The notes under the pieces: model-generated
The model's input: only the letters and a program-made list of their open reading frames with translations
Told to the model about the DNA's origin: nothing
The model's database searches: none
NCBI GenBank assembly: GCA_910587445.1
Contig: CAJULE010000006.1
Coordinates: 28,352 to 92,351, forward strand
Direction of reading: 5' to 3'
Source: an uncultured Christensenellaceae bacterium
GTDB lineage: Bacteria > Bacillota > Clostridia > Christensenellales > Pumilibacteraceae
Length of the DNA: 64,000 nucleotides
In this document: positions 24,155 through 32,099 of the stretch, piece by piece
Layout of the letters: each line of letters begins with the position of its first letter
How positions within the stretch are numbered: position 1 is the stretch's first letter
Program-made: the position numbers and the translations under genes

Positions 24155-25312
24155 TCAGTAGTATTTTATCTGCACGCGTTTGCCGAGCTTTGTCAGAATG
24201 TTTAAAAGTTTTACGACGATGTCGAGCTTAGACTTGTTGTCTATCGCAAGTCCCTCGTGCGCGAGATTTACGTTGCGTCCGACGAAGATGTTGATGTCGC
24301 TGCTCGAACACAGAAGAAGCTTTGCGAGAAGAGACGCGCCGTCCTTGCCGTTAAATTGTTTTATTTCGGGATAGGACGGGCTTGCGTACTGCTCGGCATA
24401 GAACAGCGCTTTTTTCAGAGTCAGCACGCCTTCGCATACGAGGTCTATGCCGTCGATATAGCCTATGGGCGGAACGTCGCGGTCGGGGAAGTCGAACGAA
24501 CTCGTGAGTTCCTTGCCCATGACGCGCGCGACTACCTGTGAGCTTGTGCCGCCGCAGACCGCGTGTTTGCCGGGGCTTGCGAGAAATTCGCCTACGACGA
24601 GTTCGTCTCTGGAAGGGTCGACGGGCGGTCCTATCATGATGTTTGTAGGGCTCGTCGGCATGAGCTTTACGCATAGGACGCTCGTGTCGTCGCCGCACTC
24701 CTTGCCGTACAGCGAGTAGCAGGCATTCGCGAGCACCGACGCCGCCGTCATTGCCGCACCGTACTTATCGTAGTGTATCTCCATGAACTCGCGGATCTCG
24801 GCTATGTCCCAGCCGAAGTTCAGCGACATTCCTATGCCCGCGTGAACGACGCCGTCGCTTGTCGTTATTATCTGGTCGCCCTCGCGCATCTTTATCGACG
24901 AGAAGTAGACTTTCTTGTCGGCATAGATACGTTCGGTCCTTTCGAGCGGAACGAGCTCGCCGTCCCGTATGTATATTGCGGGCGGATTGTCGTACTCGAC
25001 GAGATACCCTTCTCCGCGCTCGTTTAAGGATATGACGGTGAAAGTGGCGTACGCTACGCCGCGCACCTTACAGACGGGCAGGGAGTCGATTATCGTGTCG
25101 ATACAGTCGGACAGCGGAATGTTCGCCGCCGCCATGGTGCAGAGTATCTTGCTCGTGAGCGTCGCGAGAATATTGGCTTTTACGCCGCTTCCGAGTCCGT
25201 CCGCGAGCACGAAGGTGTGCACGCCGTTCGATACGGTGTGTTCGACGTTGTCGCCGCAGAGCTCCTCGTGTTTTTTATTCAGAGAGACATGACCGTAATC
25301 TACGAAAGACAT
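24155..25312 (-). CDS. SpoIIE-type PP2C serine phosphatase
   Basis: The 385-residue product has the PP2C/SpoIIE fold in its N-terminal half: HTFVLADGLGSGVKAN (metal-binding Asp), YATFTVISLNERGEGYLVEYDNPP, GDQIITTSDGVVHAGI and KECGDDTSVLCVKL (second Asp pair). The C-terminal half (from about 225) is not recognised. ATG 25312 overlaps the upstream hydrogenase stop by one base (TGATG). Placement directly after a PAS-containing sensory hydrogenase suggests that H2 sensing is passed to a phosphoprotein through this phosphatase, as proposed for group C3 [FeFe]-hydrogenases. Confidence 0.88.
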   Translation of the reverse strand: MSFVDYGHVSLNKKHEELCGDNVEHTVSNGVHTFVLADGLGSGVKANILATLTSKILCTMAAANIPLSDCIDTIIDSLPVCKVRGVAYATFTVISLNERGEGYLVEYDNPPAIYIRDGELVPLERTERIYADKKVYFSSIKMREGDQIITTSDGVVHAGIGMSLNFGWDIAEIREFMEIHYDKYGAAMTAASVLANACYSLYGKECGDDTSVLCVKLMPTSPTNIMIGPPVDPSRDELVVGEFLASPGKHAVCGGTSSQVVARVMGKELTSSFDFPDRDVPPIGYIDGIDLVCEGVLTLKKALFYAEQYASPSYPEIKQFNGKDGASLLAKLLLCSSSDINIFVGRNVNLAHEGLAIDNKSKLDIVVKLLNILTKLGKRVQIKYY

Positions 25313-26985
25313 CACTCTTCCTCCGTTTTCAGAGTGTTCTTGAGCTTTAAAAGAGCTATTTTCGTTTCCGCGGCGGTCTCGCCGAGAAGAGAGGCGATTT
25401 CCTGAACGACGCGCATCTGCTTTCCGATGACCTCGTCGGTCGTGCGATAGGTGTCCTCCTTCAGTTTGTCGAGGCGGGATTTGTCCTCGGTTTCCTCGGT
25501 TATGTCCTTCATTATGCAGAACAAAAGATTCTGACCGCTTACCTTTCGTATGCTCATCTCCACCCAAGCGCCGGATTTTTCGAGCTTTATCTTCTTGTCG
25601 TCCACGGCTTTCCCGTCCGAAGCGACTATGTAAAAATCGGTCGGATTGAAGTATCTTTCGAGCAGTTCGCCCTTACAGCCGTTTCTCGGAATGGAGAGAA
25701 GGCGAGCCGCTTCTTCGTTTATGTCGGTGATGCGGAAGCTTTCGTCCACGGCGAGTATGCCGTTGGGGGAGTTCTGTATTATGTCGAAAGAAAGGCTTTC
25801 GGCTTTTTCGCGCATATAGGGCACGCACATATCTATCTCTGCCATGCCGTTGTATACGGCTATAGCCTTGTCGCGGCAGGTCGGATATCCGCACGCGCCG
25901 CAGTTGAGTTCGTCCTCGGGCTTGTATTTTCCCGTCGCCTCGAGTATCGCTCGGATCTCGTAGTCGGGAGGGGTGATGAGCCGCATGGGTATGCGCTCGT
26001 ACTTATGCGAGTAATCGCCGCTGCGAATGGGACGGGCTTTTTCGGAAAGACCGCCGCGCGTGTATTCGCGAACCTGTTCGGTCGCCTTGAACAGTCCGCC
26101 CCGTTTGGGCGTAAGAGCGCAAGGTCCGTTTATGCAGGAGAACTCGCACGCGTGCATTTCTATGAACATTCCCTCGAGCGTCGTTATATTTTCGAGCACG
26201 TTTCTCGAACGGTTTACGCCGTCCACCGAAAGATATTCGTAGCCGTCGACAAAGCCGTCGAACGACTTGATTATTCCGCGGTTTATCGGGTAGTAGCGAG
26301 CGCGCAGAGCGTCCTTGTCGTCCTCGAGCGAAGGGTCTGGTGTTATTTTGGCTTCGGCAAGCATTGCCTCGAGCTCTTCGAAGGTAAGCACGGCGTCGAT
26401 GATTCCGCTTTCGGCGGCTTCGCGCTTTTTGGCAAGGCACGGACCAACGAAAACGACCGCGCAGTTTTTATACGCCTTTTTGAGCTGGCGCGCGTGCGCG
26501 ACCATCGGACTGTCTACGGGCGCGAGAAAAGGGAGTGCGTCCGGATAGTACTGCGAAATGAGCCGCACGGTAGCGGGGCAGGCGGAAGCGATGAGATTGC
26601 GGTACTTGCCGCCCTCGAGAAGTTTTTTATACTCGTCGGTGACTGCCGCCGCGCCGATCGCCGTCTCCTCGACCGATTCGAAGCCGAGCGCCTTGAGGGC
26701 TTTTTCCATTGCCGCAAAGCCTTTTACGTCGAACGAAGAAATAAACGACGGAGCAAGCGATACATAAACTTTTTTGCGGCTTATGAGATCGCGCACCTTT
26801 GCGATGTCGCTTGCGACCACTTTTGCGTTAAAGCGGCAGGAGCCGACGCAGTGACCGCAAAGAATACACAGCTCTTCGTTTATCTGGGCTTTGTCGTCCA
26901 ATACGCTTATGGCTTTGACGGGACATTCGCGCAGGCACTTATAGCAGTTGCGGCAGTTTGACGAATTGAAATTCAGATATGCCAT
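25312..26985 (-). CDS. Sensory [FeFe]-hydrogenase with PAS domain (group C3 type)
   Basis: The 557-residue product has two N-terminal [4Fe-4S] motifs (CRNCYKCLRECP, CILCGHCVGSC), an H-cluster domain with ASACPATV, VGPCLAKKREA and HACEFSCINGPC, a further Fe-S motif (LNCGACGYPTCRDK, about 365-385), and a PAS domain (NSPNGILAVDESFRITDINEEA, about 405-500), ending in a helical segment. The altered H-cluster motifs and the PAS domain fit sensory rather than catalytic hydrogenases. It is coupled to the downstream phosphatase gene and preceded by a [2Fe-2S] ferredoxin gene 4 nt upstream. Confidence 0.9.
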   Translation of the reverse strand: MAYLNFNSSNCRNCYKCLRECPVKAISVLDDKAQINEELCILCGHCVGSCRFNAKVVASDIAKVRDLISRKKVYVSLAPSFISSFDVKGFAAMEKALKALGFESVEETAIGAAAVTDEYKKLLEGGKYRNLIASACPATVRLISQYYPDALPFLAPVDSPMVAHARQLKKAYKNCAVVFVGPCLAKKREAAESGIIDAVLTFEELEAMLAEAKITPDPSLEDDKDALRARYYPINRGIIKSFDGFVDGYEYLSVDGVNRSRNVLENITTLEGMFIEMHACEFSCINGPCALTPKRGGLFKATEQVREYTRGGLSEKARPIRSGDYSHKYERIPMRLITPPDYEIRAILEATGKYKPEDELNCGACGYPTCRDKAIAVYNGMAEIDMCVPYMREKAESLSFDIIQNSPNGILAVDESFRITDINEEAARLLSIPRNGCKGELLERYFNPTDFYIVASDGKAVDDKKIKLEKSGAWVEMSIRKVSGQNLLFCIMKDITEETEDKSRLDKLKEDTYRTTDEVIGKQMRVVQEIASLLGETAAETKIALLKLKNTLKTEEE

Positions 26986-26989
26986 TGCA

Positions 26990-27241
26990 TTACGCTCCGA
27001 GTGCGGCGGGTTTAAGCTTGTTTATGTAGATGTCTTTTACGGTCGCGGGAGTAACTCCGTCGAGAAACTCTCCGTCGACTTTCATCGTGACGTGCTCGCC
27101 GCAGTGGCCGAGGCAGAAGCTCGCCTTAAGCGTTATTTTGTCCTCGAGCTTATCTTCGGCTATGAAGCTTTTGAGCTGCTCGATCACGTCGTACGAGCCG
27201 CGAAGATGACAGGCGCTTCCTATACAGATCTGTATTACCAT
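26990..27241 (-). CDS. Thioredoxin-like [2Fe-2S] ferredoxin (NuoE-type)
   Basis: The 83-residue product carries CIGSACHLRGS at the N terminus and SFCLGHCGEH further on, the four-cysteine pattern of thioredoxin-like [2Fe-2S] ferredoxins related to NuoE/HydA-delta subunits. It should pass electrons to or from the hydrogenases encoded just downstream. It is the first gene of the minus-strand hydrogenase operon. Confidence 0.88.
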   Translation of the reverse strand: MVIQICIGSACHLRGSYDVIEQLKSFIAEDKLEDKITLKASFCLGHCGEHVTMKVDGEFLDGVTPATVKDIYINKLKPAALGA

Positions 27242-27383
27242 ATATTCTCCCTTCGACGCCGACCGTCTTGCGGAAAGCGTCTGTTTTTATATCCTTATAA
27301 ATAATAACACAATAGCTTCGGTTCGGCAAGCGAAAAAAGAGGGAATTTAGCGAAAAATTTGCCTGTCGATATGTGCGGAAATC

Positions 27384-27412
27384 TTGCAAGGAGATAATTT
27401 TTGTGGTAAAAT
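27384..27412 (+). promoter_or_regulatory. Promoter of the exporter gene
   Basis: TTGCAA (27384-27389) and TAAAAT (27407-27412), 17-bp spacer. Confidence 0.65.
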
Positions 27413-27455
27413 GATTTATGTAAGATTTTTCTATTGTCGGATTTAAGGAGACAAA

Positions 27456-28436
27456 ATGCTCGAAGTTCTCGTGGACGCGCTCATAGATACATTGAAGCTC
27501 ATTCCGCTTCTTCTCATTGCGAACGTGCTCATAGAAGTTCTCGAGCATGCGGTGGTGGGGAAGATACGCGCGGAAAAAGCTCTTAAAGGAGGCTTTGCGC
27601 CTCTTATCGGCGCAGGCGTGGGACTACTCCCGCAGTGCGGCTTTTCCGTCGTTGCCGCAAATATGTATTCTTCTCGGCACATCGGCATGGGAACGCTTCT
27701 TGCCGTTTTCGTGGCAACCAGCGACGAAGCCGTTCCCATTCTGCTTTCCTCGCCGTCGTCGGCGTTGCGACTGTTGCCTCTTCTTGCCGTGAAGCTTGCG
27801 GGTGCGCTTGTGATAGGCTATGTCGTTTCGCTCGTGCTTTCCCGTCGCGACAAAAAGAACATCGTAGAAGTGTCCGAGGGGGAGAGCTTTCATGCGGTCG
27901 GCTGTCACGGTCATGCGCTCGTCGGCGAAACGCGCGAGCATGAGGGAGAACACTCTCACGGCGGCGATTGCGACGGGGAGGATGGGGAAGAGGACAAGCT
28001 CGCCCGTAAAAAGGCGGACAGAAAAAAACTGTTGGATCGATTTCTGTGGCATCCGCTGCTTCACACTCTCACGGTTTCGCTGTATATTCTTGCCGTAAAC
28101 ATTCTGCTCGGCGTCGTAATATATTTCATAACGGAGCAGCGTCTTGCTGCGTTTATGTCGGGCGTGAGATTTTTGCAGCCCCTTGTCGCCGCAATAGTCG
28201 GACTCATTCCGAACTGCGCTTCGTCGGTTGCAATAGCCGAACTCTACGGCGTGGGCACGCTGTCGCTCGGCGGCGCGGTTGCGGGGCTGTCCGTAAATGC
28301 GGGGCTCGGGCTTGCCGTGCTGTTCAAGGAAAACAAGCGCATGAAGGAAAACTTCGTAATACTTGCGCTGTTGTTTGCGTTCGGCGTGGCGCTCGGGACG
28401 GCGACGGAAGCCGTGATGTTCGCGCTCGGTTTTTAG
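27456..28436 (+). CDS. Putative heavy-metal exporter (ArsP_2-like, 10-TM)
   Basis: The 326-residue membrane protein has two homologous halves, each with a G-[LI]-[LI]-P-[QN]-C-[GA]-x-S-V motif (GLLPQCGFSVVAAN about 52-65 and GLIPNCASSVAIAE about 248-261). They are separated by a soluble loop rich in His, Asp and Glu (HGHALVGE, HEGEHSHGGDCDGEDGEED). This matches the putative 10-TM metal-exporter family sometimes annotated as a manganese transporter. The loop likely binds metal. TTAAGGAG precedes the ATG. Substrate not determined. Confidence 0.75.
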   Translation: MLEVLVDALIDTLKLIPLLLIANVLIEVLEHAVVGKIRAEKALKGGFAPLIGAGVGLLPQCGFSVVAANMYSSRHIGMGTLLAVFVATSDEAVPILLSSPSSALRLLPLLAVKLAGALVIGYVVSLVLSRRDKKNIVEVSEGESFHAVGCHGHALVGETREHEGEHSHGGDCDGEDGEEDKLARKKADRKKLLDRFLWHPLLHTLTVSLYILAVNILLGVVIYFITEQRLAAFMSGVRFLQPLVAAIVGLIPNCASSVAIAELYGVGTLSLGGAVAGLSVNAGLGLAVLFKENKRMKENFVILALLFAFGVALGTATEAVMFALGF

Positions 28437-28473
28437 GAGAATGCGATAATTTTTCGGCTCGCGGGCAAATGCC

Positions 28474-28502
28474 TTGACTTTGACGGACGAAAGTTGTAGA
28501 AT
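28474..28502 (+). promoter_or_regulatory. Promoter of rplI
   Basis: TTGACT (28474-28479) and TAGAAT (28497-28502), 17-bp spacer. Confidence 0.75.
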
Positions 28503-28564
28503 ATCGAAAAAGGCAGAGAGGCGCGGATTTTGCGCTTTTCGGAACAAGCGAAAGGAGGCAGACA

Positions 28565-29008
28565 GTGAAAGTCATTTTGACACAGGACGTAAAGGCACAG
28601 GGCAAAAAGGGCGACGTCGTAAACGTATCCGACGGTTACGCCCGCAATTTCCTGTTTAAAAACAACCTCGCGATCGAGGCAAACGACGCAAACATGAATA
28701 TTCTCAATCGCCAGAAGGCAGCCGAACGTCAGCGCAAAGCCGAGGAAAAGGCGGCGGCGCTCGAGCTCAAGAAACAACTCGACGCGACGACCGTCAACGT
28801 CCCCATAAAGACGGGCGAAAACGGAAAGCTTTACGGTGCGCTCAACTCGCAGAATATTGCCGACGCGCTTAAAAGTTTGGGCATAGAGATAGACAAGCGA
28901 AAGATCGTGCTCACCGCTCCCATAAAGACGCTCGGCGTGCATAAGGTGACGGTAAAGCCGTATGCCGAAGTGACGGCGACGCTCACCGTGAACGTCACGG
29001 CGCTTTAA
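28565..29008 (+). CDS. rplI: Ribosomal protein bL9
   Basis: The 147-residue product begins [19 protein letters not shown] and continues [14 protein letters not shown], the L9 signature for 23S rRNA binding. A long connecting helix and the C-terminal domain ([14 protein letters not shown]) follow at normal length. GTG start with a GGAGG site. In many Bacillota rplI sits with the DHH phosphodiesterase and dnaB genes; here the neighbours differ (a metal exporter upstream and an ECF component 27 nt downstream). Confidence 0.98.
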   Translation: MKVILTQDVKAQGKKGDVVNVSDGYARNFLFKNNLAIEANDANMNILNRQKAAERQRKAEEKAAALELKKQLDATTVNVPIKTGENGKLYGALNSQNIADALKSLGIEIDKRKIVLTAPIKTLGVHKVTVKPYAEVTATLTVNVTAL

Positions 29009-29035
29009 GTTTCGGCGCAGAAGGGAGGACTCTAT

Positions 29036-29623
29036 ATGTCTGCAAAGGACGCGCACGAAGGCGCGAAAAGAAGAGTAAGCACATTTTACATAGTCATGAC
29101 GGCGACGCTCACGGCGCTTGCGTTCGTCGCGACTTTTCTCATTCAGATACCCGTCGGAATAGGTTACGTCAATTTCGGTGACGCGGTCGTAATGATCTCG
29201 TCCGTAGTTCTCGGACCTCTCGGCGCAACCGTTGTGGGCGCAATAGGTCCCGCGCTTGCCGATATCGTTTCGGGATACGCGGTGTACGCACCTTTTACAA
29301 TGATAATAAAAGGCGTAGAGGGTTTTGTCTGCGCCGTGGTATTTAAGTGTGTATTCGCAAAGAGAAACGCCTATCTTCGCGCGGTGATCGCTTTTATCGT
29401 CGGCGCCGCGATAGTTGTCGTCGGGTACTTTCTTGCCGATTTCGTACTTGTTCTCGTCGGATATATGCAAGCCGAAGGAGGGGTCTTTGTTTCCGCTCTC
29501 GTCGCGGGTGCGGCAACGCTTATAGGCTCTCTTGTGCAAGTCGCCGTTTCGGTTGTCATAGCTCTTATCGTGGCGCCGAAGTTGCCGACGCTCGAGTTTT
29601 TGTCCTCGGGCAAAAACCGCTAA
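29036..29623 (+). CDS. ECF transporter S component
   Basis: The 195-residue protein has five to six hydrophobic segments and the S-component pattern TATLTALAFVATFLIQIP...GYVNFGDAVVMISSVVLGP, GAIGPALADIVSGY and MIIKGVEGFVCAVVFK. S components capture a vitamin or cofactor precursor and dock on the shared EcfAA'T module, which is not in this window. Homologues are often called riboflavin- or unspecified-vitamin-type; the substrate cannot be read from the sequence. It follows rplI by 27 nt. Confidence 0.85.
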   Translation: MSAKDAHEGAKRRVSTFYIVMTATLTALAFVATFLIQIPVGIGYVNFGDAVVMISSVVLGPLGATVVGAIGPALADIVSGYAVYAPFTMIIKGVEGFVCAVVFKCVFAKRNAYLRAVIAFIVGAAIVVVGYFLADFVLVLVGYMQAEGGVFVSALVAGAATLIGSLVQVAVSVVIALIVAPKLPTLEFLSSGKNR

Positions 29624-29675
29624 AGCTCGAGGGCTTATATGCGGCGCAATACGGTGTTAAGCTCCGCTTTACTCG

Positions 29676-29704
29676 GGGCGTGTACGAAGAAGTACACGCC
29701 CTTT
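29676..29704 (+). terminator. Terminator of the rplI transcript
   Basis: GGGCGTGTAC (29676-29685) pairs with GTACACGCCC (29692-29701), then TTT. The tip GTAC-GAAGAA-GTAC resembles the tip of the palindromic repeats. Confidence 0.75.
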
Positions 29705-29761
29705 CGCAAATGCTCGCTTGCCTTGTCAAGAAAATATAAGCTGAAAATATTATTTAACCAC

Positions 29762-29801
29762 TTGACTGCATACCATAATTATGGTATAATTATGGTATAA
29801 T
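29762..29801 (+). promoter_or_regulatory. Second toxin-antitoxin promoter with palindromic and repeated operator
   Basis: TTGACT (29762-29767) and TATAAT (29785-29790) are 17 bp apart. A perfect 18-bp palindrome ATACCATAATTATGGTAT (29770-29787) spans the spacer and the -10 box, and ATTATGGTATA is repeated with an 11-bp period (29778 and 29789), giving a second TATAAT at 29796-29801. One helical turn between repeats suggests cooperative repressor binding. Confidence 0.85.
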
Positions 29802-29820
29802 ATTCGAGGAGGTAAGCGCA

Positions 29821-30066
29821 GTGCAAATTATTCCTATCAATCAACTGAAAGATACGGCAAAGATTTCCGCTATATGCAACGAAAGCAACGAACCTGTGTT
29901 CATAACGAAAAACGGATATGGAGACATGGTCATAATGAGCATGAAGACATACGAGGAACAGCAGGAAAAGCTTATGCTTCGCGAATTGAAATTCAAACTC
30001 GACGTCGATAAAGCCGAGGATGGCGATACGGTCATGCAAAGGATAAAAAAGAAGTATGTCGACTGA
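29821..30066 (+). CDS. Phd/YefM-family antitoxin (second pair)
   Basis: The 81-residue product begins at GTG with GAGGAGGT 8 nt upstream. MQIIPINQLKDTAKISAIC and EPVFITKNGYGDMVIMS are the Phd/YefM fold; the first ~45 residues are close to the antitoxin at 2433-2660. The tail (LDVDKAEDGDTVMQRIKKK) is different. It overlaps its toxin gene by 11 nt. Confidence 0.9.
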   Translation: MQIIPINQLKDTAKISAICNESNEPVFITKNGYGDMVIMSMKTYEEQQEKLMLRELKFKLDVDKAEDGDTVMQRIKKKYVD

Positions 30067-30367
30067 AGACAAGTATGACTATAAATACGACTCGATTGCG
30101 GTAAAAAATCTTTCCGATATATTCGAGTATATTCGTTTTAAACTATGTAATCCGAAAGCGGCAAAGGATTTGTTCGACAACATTACGGAAGCAGTGGAAC
30201 AGGTGCGAAGATTCCCGGAAAGCGGAGAAACGCGCTATGAAGATATTAGGCGAATTCTCGTCGATAATTATTGGCTTTACTACATTCCGCTACATGATAT
30301 AAAAACAATTTACATAGTCAAATTGACTCATGCGACGCAGAAATACGAAAACGAAAAATTCGATTAA
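30056..30367 (+). CDS. RelE/ParE-family toxin (second pair)
   Basis: The 103-residue product shows the RelE/ParE pattern: a helical hairpin (VKNLSDIFEYIRFKLCNPKAAKDL), FPESGETRYEDIRRILVDNYWLYYIPL and a last strand KTIYIVKLTH. The cellular target cannot be assigned. The start lies inside the antitoxin gene. An AT-rich hairpin terminator follows, similar in its GCGC core to the two beside the first pair. Confidence 0.87.
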   Translation: MSTEDKYDYKYDSIAVKNLSDIFEYIRFKLCNPKAAKDLFDNITEAVEQVRRFPESGETRYEDIRRILVDNYWLYYIPLHDIKTIYIVKLTHATQKYENEKFD

Positions 30368-30392
30368 AAAAAAGCGCGAATGCGCTTTTTTT
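30367..30392. terminator. Bidirectional terminator
   Basis: AAAAAAAGCGC (30367-30377) pairs with GCGCTTTTTTT (30382-30392) around GAAT; it can end both converging transcripts. Confidence 0.8.
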
Positions 30393-30415
30393 GTGAGTTG
30401 CTTAGGTGTTGAAAC

Positions 30416-30979
30416 TTATTCTTCCTCGTCGTCTGCCTCGGGCGCTTCTTCTTGCGACGGCTTTTCAGCGACGTTTAGTGAAGCGAGGAATTTTCTTGCG
30501 TTGTCGCTGCGCATATTCGATGAAAAGAATTTGAGGCTTGCCGTCGGCGGCGCGGCGGTTATGCCGAGCGTGTTTATAAGGAAAGAGTACGCGCTTTCGA
30601 GCTGTATCACGGCAAGGTCGAGATATTTGTTACATTCCTTTGCGGGAGTCTTTGCGGCGGAAAGCGCGGACAAAATTTTGCAGGCGGCGGCTATGTGGTC
30701 GGGCACCGCGCCGATGTCCTGGTTCTGCTGTCCGACCGCTCTGTCGCATAAGAGCGCACACTTTGCACCCGTCGAATCAAGCGTCTTAAGCTCCTTTAAG
30801 TCGGGATCTTGCTTTTTGCAGGCGCGTATGAGATTTTGAAGTTCGTATGCAAGCGATGCGAGTGTGTCCGTCTTGTTTCGTTTCGAGACGAGCACTACAA
30901 GTACGAGCACGAGAACGACAATAAGCACGGGTGCGGCAATTGCCGAAATTATTTGGTTTACGGTAAGTTCGCACATCAT
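30416..30979 (-). CDS. Single-pass membrane protein of unknown function
   Basis: The 187-residue product has one strongly hydrophobic segment (about 10-32) after a short N terminus, then a soluble helical domain with a few cysteines (CALLCDRAVGQQNQD) and an acidic C-terminal tail (EEAPEADDEEE). I do not recognise the family. Its ATG overlaps the stop of the MscS gene by 4 nt, so the two are translationally coupled and probably act in the same membrane context. Confidence 0.65.
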   Translation of the reverse strand: MMCELTVNQIISAIAAPVLIVVLVLVLVVLVSKRNKTDTLASLAYELQNLIRACKKQDPDLKELKTLDSTGAKCALLCDRAVGQQNQDIGAVPDHIAAACKILSALSAAKTPAKECNKYLDLAVIQLESAYSFLINTLGITAAPPTASLKFFSSNMRSDNARKFLASLNVAEKPSQEEAPEADDEEE

Positions 30980-31842
30980 CTGTCGTTCTCCTTATTCTTG
31001 GGGCTCTTGTTGTCGACATGAACGTCGAGTTGAGGATAGGGGATTTCTATACCCGCTTCATTCAGCGCCGCGAACGCCCGTTCGTTTATGTCCCACGTGA
31101 CGTCCCAATAGTCGCCGTTGTTGACCCAGGCGCGCGCGACGAAAACTATTTCGCTCGCGCCTTGGCTCTTGAGGCGAACCATGGGCGCGGGGTCGGACAG
31201 TATTTTTTCGTGCGAGGAAAGGACGCCCGAAAGTACGGATTTTACCTTTTCGACGTCGCTGTCGTAGGATGCGGAGAACTCCCAATCGATACGGCGCGTG
31301 GGCTTTGCCGAAAAGTTCGTGATGCAAGCCGACGTTATCTTGGAGTTCGGGACGACGATTTTTTTATTGTCCGGCGAAATCAGCTCGGTCGTCAAAAGCC
31401 CTATGGACTTTACCGTGCCTTCCACGCCGTCTATGTCGACATACTGTCCTTCGGCGAACGGTTTTTGCGCAATGAGGAGCACGCCGTTTGCGAGATTCGT
31501 GAGCGAATCCTTGAGCGCAAGACCGACGGCAAGAGCGATCGAGCCGAGAGCCGTCACAAGCGGAGTGAGCGGAATTTTTATTATGGACGCTATTATGAAG
31601 AAGAGCAGCAGCCACAGGGCGAACCGAACGACGGTGAGCACGAAGTTGGCGATTGTGTTGTCCATCGTGCGCTTTAAGAGAATTTTCCTAAGAAGCGCGT
31701 GAACGATGCGAATGACTATTATGCCGATGACGAGCGCGGCGAGAGCTTCGACGACGATCCAGCCCGCTCCCGTGAAGAACGTAACTATCTGTTCCCACAC
31801 CGAGCCGAGCTCTTCGGCGAATGTCGAAATTATTACGGGCAA
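30976..31842 (-). CDS. MscS-family mechanosensitive channel
   Basis: The 288-residue product has three membrane helices (about 25-47, 65-90 and 95-117). The third is Gly/Ala-rich (ALGSIALAVGLALKDSL), as in the MscS pore, followed by the beta domain FAEGQYVDIDGVEGTVKSIGLLTTELISPDN and IVVPNSKI. It should gate an osmotic safety valve in the cytoplasmic membrane. It starts at TTG with GGAGG 9 nt upstream. A TTGATT/TAAACT promoter lies at 31876-31904. Confidence 0.92.
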   Translation of the reverse strand: MPVIISTFAEELGSVWEQIVTFFTGAGWIVVEALAALVIGIIVIRIVHALLRKILLKRTMDNTIANFVLTVVRFALWLLLFFIIASIIKIPLTPLVTALGSIALAVGLALKDSLTNLANGVLLIAQKPFAEGQYVDIDGVEGTVKSIGLLTTELISPDNKKIVVPNSKITSACITNFSAKPTRRIDWEFSASYDSDVEKVKSVLSGVLSSHEKILSDPAPMVRLKSQGASEIVFVARAWVNNGDYWDVTWDINERAFAALNEAGIEIPYPQLDVHVDNKSPKNKENDR

Positions 31843-31875
31843 CGTATGATACCTCCGAAAGAATTTATTTATTTT

Positions 31876-31904
31876 AGTTTACCACAATATCGTAAGTAAA
31901 TCAA
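31876..31904 (-). promoter_or_regulatory. Promoter of the mscS-like operon
   Basis: TTGATT (31899-31904) and TAAACT (31876-31881) on the minus strand, 17-bp spacer. Confidence 0.65.
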
Positions 31905-32064
31905 GGATTTGCACGCAAAGACAAAAAAATTCATATATCCGCCGTGAATCGGGGAGTGACGAAAAAGCGTCCGCGTCAGCCGTTAGGGTCTGTAAGCGCA
32001 ACATTAAAAACGCATTAAAAGTCTTATAATTCGGTTAAAGTTGGCTTGCTTTACTCGGCGTTTC

Positions 32065-32093
32065 TTGACTTTCGAAGCGTTTTGCGATATACT
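32065..32093 (+). promoter_or_regulatory. Promoter giving a leaderless TIR-Sel1 mRNA
   Basis: TTGACT (32065-32070) and TATACT (32088-32093), 17-bp spacer. The expected start of transcription, seven bases after the -10 box, is the A of the ATG at 32100. No Shine-Dalgarno sequence exists between them. Confidence 0.7.
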
Positions 32094-32099
32094 TTAATC

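Noticed and set aside
25313-25567. N-terminal extension of the SpoIIE-like phosphatase
   Set aside because: It overlaps the hydrogenase gene, is Arg/Gly-rich, and a coupled ATG at 25312 fits better.
27150-27548. 132-residue minus-strand frame between ferredoxin and exporter genes
   Set aside because: It crosses both promoters and overlaps two clear genes; no ribosome-binding site.
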